Source: Flavisericum labens (GTDB lineage: Bacteria > Bacteroidota > Bacteroidia > Flavobacteriales > Flavobacteriaceae). From it: 64,000 nt of DNA. The DNA lies in NCBI RefSeq assembly GCF_045446075.1, contig NZ_JBJJBQ010000010.1, positions 69,618 through 133,617 of the forward strand, given 5' to 3'. Within the stretch, counting starts at the first letter, position 1. Every line of letters begins with the position of its first letter. This document shows, piece after piece, positions 1 through 7,835 of this stretch. The translations under genes and the position numbers were made by a program. The notes beneath the pieces are model-generated. The model was not told the origin of the DNA. It was given only the letters and a program-made list of their open reading frames with translations, and did no database searches.

Positions 1-2
1 TG

Positions 3-1409
3 AAAAATAAGCCAAAAGATTATCCTAGTGGAGAATTTTCTCTTTTTTTACAAAAGCTGATAGATGAAGGGTATGAAGTTGAAGAGCAGGCGAAAAAGCT
101 ATTTCCTAATGCATTTAGTATTTCTGAATTTGGTACACCTGAAGACACTCTAAGAGCCTTTGCAGAAGATAATACTATTTTTTTTCAAGCAGCACTTAAA
201 ACTGATACAGGTGTTTTTGCCAGAGTAGATATATTAGAACATCTTCCAAATAATACATGGCATTTGTATGAAGTGAAGTCTTCAACTAGCGTTAAAAAGG
301 ATAAAAAACATAATCATTTAAAAGATGCTTGCTTTCAAAAATATGTTTTAGAACAAAATGGTTTATCAGTTTCAAAAGTTTCAATAATTCACCTTAATAA
401 AGAGTATGTTCGTCAAGGAGATATAAATCCATCAGAATTATTACAAATTACTGAGGTAACAGAGGAGGTTCAAAATTTATATCCTGAAGTTTCAATTGAA
501 ATAGAACAAGCAATATATTTTATTAATCAAGCTGAAATAGATATGACTTCTTGCTCATGTAGATTAAATACAAGGTCTAATCATTGTGATAGTTTTTTAT
601 TATTTAATGCCAATACTCCTCAGTTTAGCATTTATGAGATTGGGAATATTAGAGCAAATAAGATAAAGGAATTAATTGATAATGATATACTAGAGATTAA
701 AGATATACCTAGTGATTTTAAACTTAATAATAAACAAATATTGCAGTATGAATCGGTAATTCAAGATGTTCCCATTATTGCTAAGGACAGAATTTGTAAG
801 GTCTTATCTTCATTAACATTTCCGCTTCATTTTATTGATTATGAAACCTATGCAAGTGCTGTTCCTAAAATTGATAGAGTGCGACCACATCAACATATTC
901 CTTTTCAGGTTTCTATTCATACAATGGCAAAGGATGGAGTAATAACACATTTTGAGTTTTTAGCCGATTGTTTAGAGCTGCCAGATAAAATGGTAGAATT
1001 TATGGAGCAAAGCACAGGTCAAACAGGAACATTTATATCTTGGCATAAAAGTTTTGAGATTGGGCGTAACAAGGATATAATACATTGGATTCCAAAGTAT
1101 CATGAGTATTTAGAATATATGAACTCCAATATGTTTGATTTAGAAGATGTTTTTAAGTTGGACTATGTGGATTATCGTTTTCATGGGTCAACATCTATAA
1201 AAAAAGTTCTTCCAGTTTTATTGCCAGAGCTTTCATATGACGATTTAGAAGTTCAAAATGGTACAATGGCTTTAGACCTTTGGGGGCGCATGGTTTTAGA
1301 TAAAAACTTTAATCAAGATAAAAAAGAGGTAAGGGAAAGATTATTAGAATATTGCAAACTAGATACCTGGGCTATGGTTGAGTTGTATAATATTTTGAGA
1401 AAAATATAA
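3..1409 (+). CDS. DUF2779 protein: Cas4/RecB-like nuclease plus exonuclease-like domain (5' truncated)
   Basis: The frame is open to the left window edge, so the start lies outside and 468 residues are visible. The N-terminal part has a PD-(D/E)XK pattern: VDILE near 227-241 and YEVK near 267-278. A Cys cluster (CSC, then C about 9 residues on, 552-588) resembles the Fe-S cysteines of Cas4/RecB-like nucleases. The C-terminal half begins FIDYET (832-849) and ends CKLDTWAM (1354-1377), as in DEDD-type 3'-5' exonuclease folds of DUF2779. It probably acts on DNA or RNA, but no substrate is known to me. It is the first visible gene of a tight operon, 7 nt before the RloC-like ATPase, which suggests a defence role. 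The family call is firm; the function is inferred. Confidence 0.8.
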   Translation, partial: KNKPKDYPSGEFSLFLQKLIDEGYEVEEQAKKLFPNAFSISEFGTPEDTLRAFAEDNTIFFQAALKTDTGVFARVDILEHLPNNTWHLYEVKSSTSVKKDKKHNHLKDACFQKYVLEQNGLSVSKVSIIHLNKEYVRQGDINPSELLQITEVTEEVQNLYPEVSIEIEQAIYFINQAEIDMTSCSCRLNTRSNHCDSFLLFNANTPQFSIYEIGNIRANKIKELIDNDILEIKDIPSDFKLNNKQILQYESVIQDVPIIAKDRICKVLSSLTFPLHFIDYETYASAVPKIDRVRPHQHIPFQVSIHTMAKDGVITHFEFLADCLELPDKMVEFMEQSTGQTGTFISWHKSFEIGRNKDIIHWIPKYHEYLEYMNSNMFDLEDVFKLDYVDYRFHGSTSIKKVLPVLLPELSYDDLEVQNGTMALDLWGRMVLDKNFNQDKKEVRERLLEYCKLDTWAMVELYNILRKI

Positions 1410-1416
1410 AAAGTAA

Positions 1417-3675
1417 ATGATAAAAAAAATTAATCATATTAGGGGTTTTGGAGTATTTAACTCATATCGAAGATCAGGAAACATTCAAGATTTCGATAAG
1501 GTTAACATAATTTATGGTTGGAATTACTCGGGAAAAACAACGATTTCAAGGGTCTTTCAGTGTTTTGAAGAAAAGGAAGTAAAAGAACATTATCCAAGTG
1601 CTGAATTTGAACTAGAAGATTATGATGGTAATAAAGGAAATCAACAAAATTTAGATATTAATGGTGGTGAGGTCAAAGTGTTTAACTCAGACTTCATTAG
1701 AGATAATATACATCTTGAAGGAGAGAGCTTTAATCCAATCTTGTTATTGGGTGAAGATGCGAAAAAAACTGAAGGTGATATTAAGAAAAAAGATGAGAAT
1801 CTAGGTAGGCTTAAGAAAATAGAAAATAACCTCAATAAAGTTTATACCACAATTGAAAGCCAAATATTATCAGGCTTAACAAATCGGGCTTCTTCGATTA
1901 AAGAAACACTTCAAATTGTTCAAGCTTTTACTCGAACACACTTAAAACCAATTTTTGATGAAGTAAAAGATAACCATAGGAGTTATATTAAAACAGACAA
2001 AGAACTGCCAGTTCTTTTAAAATTAGCAACTGCTTCAGAAAATGATAAACTTCCAAAGAAGGAAGATTATTCAACTAAGTTACCCATAGCTGATTTAATT
2101 AAAGGTGCGGAAAAATTACTAAAGGAAATTCCTGAGTTTTCTTCTACCGTGCAATATTTTATAGAAAATCCAGATATAGCAAATTGGGTTGAAAAAGGAT
2201 TGCCGTTACATAAAGAAAAGGAAAAATGTGAATTCTGTGGAAATGAATTGGATTCTGAGCATATTCAAACAATAGCAGCTCATTTTTCGGAGGATTTAAA
2301 AAATCATAAAAAACGATTAGCAGATTTTATAGTCCTAATTAATGAGTCAAAAATCATGAACCCTGTTTTGCAGAAAAGTGATTTTTATAAGGAGTTTTGG
2401 ACAGAGTTTGTTCAATGTAATTCATCCTTAAAAGAAGAGGTAAAGTCATATAACAAGCAACTTGATAATATTATAAAGCTAGTTGAAGCAAAGAATGAAA
2501 AACCATTTCAAGCTATTACTGATTTTAGCTTAATTGAAAATAATGATGAAAGGGTTGCAGCTAAAATTAGTGCTTATAATAAGGTTGTGAAAAAGAATAG
2601 AGAAAAAACTGATAAGTTTGAAACCAACAAGGCGGATGCCCAAGCAACTTTAAAAAAGCATTATGCAGCAAAGTTTGTAGATGAAATAGAACTAGATAAA
2701 AAAGAACTAAAAATTGAACTTTATAAAAAAAGAGAAAAACATTTTCAAGAAGCTCAAACAACTCTTGCCAAAGAAATAAAAACATTAGAAGCAAAGGTTA
2801 GTAAAGCTCATAAGGGAAGTGAAAAACTTAATGAGTTTATAAATAAATTTTTAGGTCGTGATGAAATAAAAGTCGTAGTTGAAAAAGAGGGAGAGAAAGA
2901 AAGGTTTAGATTAAAAAGGAAGGAAGCCAAGGCTGTAAATCTCAGTGAAGGAGAGAAAACCGCAATTGCTTTTTCTTTTTTTCTAACAAAACTGTTAGAA
3001 TGCAAAGATTTGGAAAAAGTAATAGTTTATATTGATGACCCAATTTCAAGTTTGGACAGTAACCATATTTTTCAAGTAAATGCAGTTCTAAAAGATTTTT
3101 TTTATAGAAAGGAAAATCCAAGTGATGTACATCCAAAAATACTCAACTGTAAACAATTATTTCTTTCCACACATAATTTTGATTTTTTTAGTTTATTAAG
3201 GGAGTTACCTGTTCCTAAAGGCTTCAATCGTTTCTACTATTTTGTAAAGAGAGTAAACAGTAATCAGTCGGTAATTGATAGATTACCTAAATCATTGCAA
3301 AATTATGGGTCAGAGTATCATTATCTTTTTCAATTAATTCATAGTTTTAATAGTCAAGATGAAAAAGATATAGATTCGGCTATGATATTACCAAACGCGC
3401 TACGCAGATTTGTTGAACTGTATACCTATTCCAGAATTCCTAGTATTAAAAGTGAGTCGGTTGATATACGAACTGAGCAATTATGGGGTGCTCATGAAGC
3501 AAAACGGATTTTAAAAGTTTGTCATTATTTTAGTCATGGAGCAAGTATTGATAGAATGAGTAAGCATAATGATTTTATATGTGATATAGAAAATGCAGTT
3601 AAGGATTTAATAGATTTACTTTCATCGAACGATTCTTTGCATTACAATGAATTAATTAAAGCAGTAAATAGATAA
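1417..3675 (+). CDS. RloC-like AAA ATPase (AAA_13 family) with zinc-hook-like motif, candidate anticodon nuclease
   Basis: SMC/Rad50-like ATPase of the PrrC/RloC group, 752 aa. Walker A is GWNYSGKTT (residues 34-42). Then comes a long charged helical region with a CEFC hook motif (Cys271, Cys274), an ABC signature LSEGEK (509-514) and Walker B VIVYIDDP (535-542), followed by an STHN switch His. The C-terminal part has R663-x3-E667 and H707 in an FSHG context. This spacing recalls the Arg-Glu-His triad of PrrC/RloC anticodon nucleases, though the Glu-His gap of 40 is longer than in PrrC. Known RloC cuts tRNA at the wobble base when DNA is damaged or restriction is impaired. That activity here is inference. 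It sits 1 nt before the DUF2130 gene. Confidence 0.8.
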   Translation: MIKKINHIRGFGVFNSYRRSGNIQDFDKVNIIYGWNYSGKTTISRVFQCFEEKEVKEHYPSAEFELEDYDGNKGNQQNLDINGGEVKVFNSDFIRDNIHLEGESFNPILLLGEDAKKTEGDIKKKDENLGRLKKIENNLNKVYTTIESQILSGLTNRASSIKETLQIVQAFTRTHLKPIFDEVKDNHRSYIKTDKELPVLLKLATASENDKLPKKEDYSTKLPIADLIKGAEKLLKEIPEFSSTVQYFIENPDIANWVEKGLPLHKEKEKCEFCGNELDSEHIQTIAAHFSEDLKNHKKRLADFIVLINESKIMNPVLQKSDFYKEFWTEFVQCNSSLKEEVKSYNKQLDNIIKLVEAKNEKPFQAITDFSLIENNDERVAAKISAYNKVVKKNREKTDKFETNKADAQATLKKHYAAKFVDEIELDKKELKIELYKKREKHFQEAQTTLAKEIKTLEAKVSKAHKGSEKLNEFINKFLGRDEIKVVVEKEGEKERFRLKRKEAKAVNLSEGEKTAIAFSFFLTKLLECKDLEKVIVYIDDPISSLDSNHIFQVNAVLKDFFYRKENPSDVHPKILNCKQLFLSTHNFDFFSLLRELPVPKGFNRFYYFVKRVNSNQSVIDRLPKSLQNYGSEYHYLFQLIHSFNSQDEKDIDSAMILPNALRRFVELYTYSRIPSIKSESVDIRTEQLWGAHEAKRILKVCHYFSHGASIDRMSKHNDFICDIENAVKDLIDLLSSNDSLHYNELIKAVNR

Positions 3676-3676
3676 C

Positions 3677-4939
3677 ATGAATGAATCCACTCAAATAAAA
3701 TGTCCTAACTGTTCAACGTCAATTGATGTTCAAGACATTCTTGCACATCAATTAGAAGAAGAAATCAAACAAAAATATCAGGCACAACTTGTTCAAGAAA
3801 GGCAGAAGTTTGATAAAGAGTTGGAAAACCTTAATAATGCTAAAGAAGAGTTTGAAAAAAGGAAAAAACAACAAAACGAGTTGTTTGAAGAGCGTTTAGA
3901 GAAAAAACTGAAAGAAGAAAAAAAGGCAATAGAGAGTAAAATAAAAGCTAAACTCGCTGAAGAGCAGTCGGAGCAGTTTAAAGAATTGCAAAAAGAACTA
4001 AATGAAAAATCTGAGCAAATAAAAGAACTTAATCGTACAAAGGCTGAGATTGAAAAATTAAAACGTGAAAAGGCAGAATTGAAAGAGGCTGCTGAGGCAG
4101 AAGCTCAAAAGAAGCTGAATGAAACCTTGCAGACTGAAAAAGTAAAAATAAGGAAAGCTGAAGAAGAAAAGAATGAGTTGAAGTTCAAAGAACTTCAAAA
4201 GCAATTGGAGGACCAAAAGAAGCTCACCGAAGAAATGAAACGCAAACAGGAGCAAGGTTCTATGCAAATGCAGGGAGAAGTTCAGGAGCTTGCAATAGAA
4301 GAGTGGTTAATGGCACAATTTCCTTTAGATTCAGTGGAAGAAATTAAGAAGGGGACAAGAGGGGGGGATTGTCTTCAAGTTGTGAATACAAGAAGCCGTC
4401 AAAATTGTGGAAGGATTTATTATGAAAGTAAAAGAACTAAAGATTTTCAACCAAGCTGGATTGAAAAATTTAAGGCTGATATGCGCGAAAAAGGAGCTGA
4501 TATTGGTGTTTTGGTAACTGAAGCTATGCCCTCTGATTTTGAAAGGATGGGAATTAAGGATGGTATTTGGATTTGTAGTTACGAAGAATTTAAAGGGCTT
4601 TGCTCAGTACTTAGAGAGTCAATCGTTCAAATAAACCTTGCAGTTTCTTCTCAAGAAAATAAAGGAGATAAAATGAACATGCTATATGATTATCTAACAA
4701 GTAATAACTTCAAAATGCAGGTGGAAGCTATTGTTGAAGGCTTTACACAAATGAAATCTGATCTTGATAGTGAAAAGCGATCGATGCAAAGAATTTGGAA
4801 ACAAAGAGAGAGACAAATTGATAAAGTAACAACCAATACAATTGATATGTATGGTTCTATCAAAGGTATTGCAGGTAAAGCAATTCAATCAGTAAAAGCA
4901 CTGGAATTACCAAATCCAGATGAGAATGAACTCGATTAA
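3677..4939 (+). CDS. DUF2130 protein: zinc-ribbon, coiled coil and PD-(D/E)XK-like domain
   Basis: A 420 aa protein. A CPNC motif lies at residues 9-12, followed by a Glu/Lys-rich coiled coil over roughly residues 25-200, then the DUF2130 domain. That domain contains GGDCLQVV, NCGRIYYESKRTKDF and IGVLVTEAMP, a pattern matching a restriction-endonuclease-like fold (D...ESK). DUF2130 proteins are widespread and have no settled function. They recur near DNA-modification and defence genes. The gene starts 1 nt after the RloC-like gene stops, so the two are likely cotranscribed and translationally coupled. A nuclease role is inferred from the fold pattern only. Confidence 0.8.
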   Translation: MNESTQIKCPNCSTSIDVQDILAHQLEEEIKQKYQAQLVQERQKFDKELENLNNAKEEFEKRKKQQNELFEERLEKKLKEEKKAIESKIKAKLAEEQSEQFKELQKELNEKSEQIKELNRTKAEIEKLKREKAELKEAAEAEAQKKLNETLQTEKVKIRKAEEEKNELKFKELQKQLEDQKKLTEEMKRKQEQGSMQMQGEVQELAIEEWLMAQFPLDSVEEIKKGTRGGDCLQVVNTRSRQNCGRIYYESKRTKDFQPSWIEKFKADMREKGADIGVLVTEAMPSDFERMGIKDGIWICSYEEFKGLCSVLRESIVQINLAVSSQENKGDKMNMLYDYLTSNNFKMQVEAIVEGFTQMKSDLDSEKRSMQRIWKQRERQIDKVTTNTIDMYGSIKGIAGKAIQSVKALELPNPDENELD

Positions 4940-4942
4940 AAT

Positions 4943-5086
4943 ATGGAAGAAGAGAAGCCATTTACGTTTGAAGAAATTAGAGTTTTGAAGAAGAGATGGG
5001 CTTGGTGCTCTAATGTCGTTCTTTGGTTAGAGAATGAAGAGAAAAGAATTATAAATAGGGTTAGAGAAAATGTTAGAAAGCAATAA
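4943..5086 (+). CDS. Small hypothetical protein, 47 aa
   Basis: An ATG 3 nt after the DUF2130 stop opens a 47-codon frame. The product is charged (starts MEEEKPFTFE, ends VRENVRKQ) with a Trp-rich middle (WAW..VVLWLENEE). The tight spacing suggests it is the last gene of the defence-type operon. I recognise no family. It could be a real accessory peptide or a decayed fragment. Confidence 0.4.
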   Translation: MEEEKPFTFEEIRVLKKRWAWCSNVVLWLENEEKRIINRVRENVRKQ

Positions 5087-5121
5087 TGGCTTTTTTTCTA
5101 TTGCTAATCGAAATAATATAA

Positions 5122-5142
5122 ATGTTGTACCTATGTTGTACC
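5122..5142. repeat. Two direct copies of ATGTTGTACC
   Basis: ATGTTGTACC occurs at 5122-5131 and again at 5133-5142, one base apart. The pair lies between the accessory operon and the tRNA-Met terminator. Tandem direct repeats beside a tRNA 3' end resemble arm-type binding sites of tyrosine integrases. No integrase is visible in the window, so this reading is inference. Confidence 0.4.
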
Positions 5143-5151
5143 CAATAAAAT

Positions 5152-5187
5152 AAAAAAGGCTTCACGTTTTCGTGAAGCCTTGTCTTT
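5152..5187 (-). terminator. Terminator downstream of tRNA-Met, possibly bidirectional
   Basis: A perfect 11-bp stem (5156-5166 with 5171-5181) and a TTTT loop. Read on the - strand it is followed by a T tract, which fits termination of the tRNA transcript. On the + strand it may also stop the accessory operon. Confidence 0.8.
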
Positions 5188-5192
5188 TCTAG

Positions 5193-5266
5193 TAGCGAGA
5201 TCGAGATTTGAACTCGAGACCTCCGGGTTATGAATCCGACGCTCTAACCAACTGAGCTACCTCGCC
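5193..5266 (-). tRNA. tRNA-Met (anticodon CAT)
   Basis: A full cloverleaf of 74 nt without encoded CCA: acceptor GGCGAGG pairs with TCTCGCT, the D-arm is GCTCAGTTGGTTAGAGC, the anticodon loop TTCATAA, and the T-arm TCGAG-TTCAAAT-CTCGA. There is no initiator-type C1-A72 mismatch and no run of three G-C pairs in the anticodon stem. Elongator Met is therefore the best call. A tRNA-Ile2 with lysidine at C34 cannot be fully excluded by eye. The pair 31-39 is A-C. The 3' end faces the accessory operon. Confidence 0.93.
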
Positions 5267-5279
5267 TAATTTAAGGCTG

Positions 5280-5309
5280 CAAATATATAAACAAAATTGG
5301 TGTAAGCAA
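5280..5309 (-). promoter_or_regulatory. Bacteroidota-type promoter of tRNA-Met
   Basis: On the - strand, TTG (5309-5307), a 19-nt spacer, then TATATTTG (5287-5280). This matches the -33/-7 consensus of Bacteroidota and lies just upstream of the tRNA 5' end at 5266. Confidence 0.75.
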
Positions 5310-5397
5310 ACCAAACCCTCAGAAAATATTCTTAAAAATTCTTGTAATTCTTATCAATTAATGTATATATTGGGCATTATAAATTTCACAGTTATTT

Positions 5398-5790
5398 ATG
5401 GACGATAAAGTTAAATTTGATATTGAATTCCCCATACACGCATCACCTCAATTGTTATACCAATATATTTCAACGCCATCGGGTCTGTCCGAATGGTTTT
5501 CAGATAATGTAAATTCCAGAGGCGAACTGTTTACATTTATTTGGGATGGCAGCGAAGAAAAAGCGAAATTATTGAATAAGAAAAGTGGAGAACGCGTTAA
5601 GTTTAGATGGCTTGTAGATGAAGAAGATGGGCAAACCTATTATTTTGAAATTAGAATTCAAGTTGATGAAATTACAAAAGACGTATCGTTAATGGTTACC
5701 GATTATGCAGAAGTAGATGAAATTGATGAATCTAAAATGCTATGGGAAAACCAAATATCTAGCCTAAAACAAGTATTAGGCTCTGCTTAG
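5398..5790 (+). CDS. START-like (SRPBCC fold) protein
   Basis: A 130 aa cytosolic protein, nearly all one Bet v1/START-like domain. The start MDDKVKFDIEFPIHASP leads into the first beta strand and helix, and PSGLSEWFSD is typical of AHSA1/START-like folds. It is conserved through Flavobacteriia, where the ligand is unknown. No signal peptide is visible. It lies alone upstream of the aminotransferase gene, with a terminator between them. Confidence 0.8.
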   Translation: MDDKVKFDIEFPIHASPQLLYQYISTPSGLSEWFSDNVNSRGELFTFIWDGSEEKAKLLNKKSGERVKFRWLVDEEDGQTYYFEIRIQVDEITKDVSLMVTDYAEVDEIDESKMLWENQISSLKQVLGSA

Positions 5791-5819
5791 TTAAAGAAGT
5801 ATATTTTAAATTATATTTG

Positions 5820-5855
5820 TCCCGCTGAAAAAAATGAATTTAGTGGGATTTTTTT
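5820..5855 (+). terminator. Intrinsic terminator abutting the next start codon
   Basis: A 7-bp stem (TCCCGCT at 5820-5826 with AGTGGGA at 5842-5848, one G-T pair) is followed by seven T. The T run ends directly at the ATG of the aminotransferase gene (5856), so this hairpin also forms that gene's 5' leader. Confidence 0.7.
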
Positions 5856-6698
5856 ATGATAAATTTTAACGGAAACCTTTTAAAAGAAAACAATATATTA
5901 TCAATTCAAAACCGTGGTTATGCCTATGGCGATGCCCTTTTTGAAACCATAAAAGTAAGCCACGGAAAGGTTTTGTTTTGGGAAGACCATTATTTTAGGC
6001 TAATGGCCTCAATGCGCATTTTGCGTATGGAGATACCCATGAGTTTTACCATGGAATTTTTGGAAGGCCAAATAAATAAAACTTTGGATGCCACTGGTTT
6101 ATTAAAAGCATCGGCGCGGGTTAAACTAACGGTTCATAGAAATGAAGGTGGATTGTACGCACCCGAAACCAATGATGTCGGTTTTATTATTTCTGCAAAA
6201 GATTTGGATGAAGACTTTTACTTGTTAGCTGACAGTTTTTACGAAGTCGATTTGTTTAAAGATTATTATGTTTCGCCGTCTCTCTTATCAACCTTAAAAA
6301 CCAATAACAAAGTGCTTAACGTAGTAGCGAGTGTTTATGCCAAAGAAAACAACCTAAATAATTGTTTTCTTTTAAATACCGATAAAAAGGTGATTGAAGC
6401 CTTAAACGGAAATGTGTTTTTGGTAAAAGGCAAAGTAATTAAAACGCCGCCGTTAACCGATGGCTGTTTAAAAGGCGTTATGCGAACCCAACTTATTAAT
6501 ATAATTAAACAAGTTCCAGAATATGATTTGGTTGAAGAATCGGTTTCACCATTTGAAATTCAAAAAGCTGATGAAGTTTTTATAACTAACGTTATTGCGG
6601 GAATTCAGCCCGTAAGTAAGTATAGAAAGAAAGTATTTGGTAACGAAGCGGCCAAATTGTTACTTCAAAAATTAAATATAAAAGTAAGGCTGGGCTAG
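5856..6698 (+). CDS. Class IV PLP aminotransferase (aminodeoxychorismate lyase/BCAT-like)
   Basis: A 280 aa fold-type IV PLP enzyme. RGYAYGDALFETIK (20-33) is the N-terminal signature. Lys148 in STLKTNN is the likely Schiff-base lysine, and EALNGNVFLVKG and TPPLTDGCLKGVMR form the rest of the PLP pocket. It may act as 4-amino-4-deoxychorismate lyase (PabC, folate synthesis) or as a branched-chain or D-amino-acid transaminase. Sequence alone does not decide, and a dedicated IlvE lies at 62.8-63.8 kb, which favours PabC. The T run of the preceding terminator abuts its ATG. It overlaps the convergent yqgE by 4 nt. Confidence 0.8.
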   Translation: MINFNGNLLKENNILSIQNRGYAYGDALFETIKVSHGKVLFWEDHYFRLMASMRILRMEIPMSFTMEFLEGQINKTLDATGLLKASARVKLTVHRNEGGLYAPETNDVGFIISAKDLDEDFYLLADSFYEVDLFKDYYVSPSLLSTLKTNNKVLNVVASVYAKENNLNNCFLLNTDKKVIEALNGNVFLVKGKVIKTPPLTDGCLKGVMRTQLINIIKQVPEYDLVEESVSPFEIQKADEVFITNVIAGIQPVSKYRKKVFGNEAAKLLLQKLNIKVRLG

Positions 6699-7255
6699 TT
6701 ATAACTGGGGTTTTCTGGTGCGTTGGACCATATGCTGTATTCGCCACCAAATTCCAACATTTTTTCCTTCCAAAACGTTTCGTAGTCTTTTTCTATAATA
6801 TTCTTTTCATAAACATTTTTTGTAACTACCCACGAATTAGCTTTTAATTCATTTTCCAACTGGTCGGTTTCCCATCCAGAATAGCCCAGAAAAAATTTAA
6901 TATCTGTTTCCTTAATGGTGCGGTCTTTTATAAGCTCTGCAACCACAGAAAAATCACCACCCCAATATATACCCAAGGAAATTTCTATACTATCTGGAAT
7001 AAGTTGCGGCACCTTATGGATAAAATACAGGTTGTCCTGCTCTACGGGACCACCATTGTAGACTTTGAAAGTGGCCTCTATTTCGGGGATCAGGTCGCTT
7101 ATATTATATTCTAGAGGCTTATTTAGTATAAAACCAATAGAACCTTCGTGAGAATGGTCTGCCAATAAAACAATTGAACGATTGAACGAAACATCCCCAA
7201 TTATCGCAGGTTCTGCAATTAATAAGTTTCCTTTTTTGGGTTTTGCTGTAACCAT
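6695..7255 (-). CDS. YqgE/AlgH family protein
   Basis: A 186 aa protein. The pattern GNLLIAEPAIIGDVSFNRSIVLLADHS, then GSIGFILNKPL and YNGGPVEQDNLYFIH, is characteristic of YqgE/AlgH, and FFLGYSGWETDQLENELKANSW is the conserved C-terminal signature. The family is cytosolic with poorly defined function. AlgH was first linked to alginate regulation in Pseudomonas, which does not carry over here. It is followed upstream by the hupB-like gene on the same strand, with a terminator between them. Confidence 0.9.
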   Translation of the reverse strand: MVTAKPKKGNLLIAEPAIIGDVSFNRSIVLLADHSHEGSIGFILNKPLEYNISDLIPEIEATFKVYNGGPVEQDNLYFIHKVPQLIPDSIEISLGIYWGGDFSVVAELIKDRTIKETDIKFFLGYSGWETDQLENELKANSWVVTKNVYEKNIIEKDYETFWKEKMLEFGGEYSIWSNAPENPSYN

Positions 7256-7322
7256 ATGATGAGGAATTAATAACTAAATCTAATATTTATTTATTAAAAA
7301 TGCAACTGTTTGGGGTATATAT

Positions 7323-7357
7323 AAAAAAACCCCCACGTTTTGTGGAGGCTTTTTTTT
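7323..7357 (-). terminator. Terminator after the HU gene (bidirectional)
   Basis: The stem CCCCCAC (7330-7336) pairs with GTGGAGG (7342-7348) with one mismatch and a GTTTT loop. An A run lies on the left and a T run on the right. On the - strand it terminates the HU transcript. Confidence 0.7.
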
Positions 7358-7374
7358 CTATAAAAAGGGGCAAA

Positions 7375-7647
7375 TTAGTTTACCGCACTTGATAAATCTG
7401 ATCCAGCTTTAAACTTTACTACGTTTTTAGCTTTGATTTTTATAGTTTCTCCAGTTTGAGGGTTTCTTCCTTCTCTTGCAGATCTTTTAGAAACTGACCA
7501 AGATCCGAAACCAACTAAAGAAACTCTGTTTCCTTTTTGTAAAGCTCCTTCAATTTCAATAAGCGCACACTCTAAAGCTTTTTTTGCGGCAGCTTTAGTA
7601 ATTCCTGCGTGTTCCGCCATTGCATCGATTAAATCTGTTTTGTTCAT
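7375..7647 (-). CDS. HU family DNA-binding protein
   Basis: A 90 aa nucleoid protein that bends DNA as a dimer. The start MNKTDLIDAMAEHAG is the standard HU N-terminus. An upstream in-frame ATG would add 25 residues that run through the promoter, so the start at 7647 is chosen. VSLVGFGSWSV and GRNPQTGETIKIKA form the beta arm that enters the minor groove, with the conserved Pro in NPQTG. It has its own promoter and terminator, as befits an abundant protein. Confidence 0.95.
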   Translation of the reverse strand: MNKTDLIDAMAEHAGITKAAAKKALECALIEIEGALQKGNRVSLVGFGSWSVSKRSAREGRNPQTGETIKIKAKNVVKFKAGSDLSSAVN

Positions 7648-7700
7648 AATGTAAAATTTAATTATTAATAAATCGGTTAAACTTTTTGTTAAATCCTCTA

Positions 7701-7730
7701 CAAATTTATACGGATTATGCAACCATGCAA
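7701..7730 (-). promoter_or_regulatory. Promoter of the HU gene
   Basis: On the - strand, TTG (7730-7728), a 19-nt spacer, then TAAATTTG (7708-7701). This matches the Bacteroidota -33/-7 consensus and gives a short leader of about 50 nt before the ATG at 7647. Confidence 0.75.
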
Positions 7731-7835
7731 GTAATGGTAAGGGAAAAACGTGGTTTTGTTGATAACTTAAATCATTTGTTAATAAACGGAAGGTATTTCA
7801 TCGAGTTTTTTTGAAATATCAGTGATAATGAGGGT

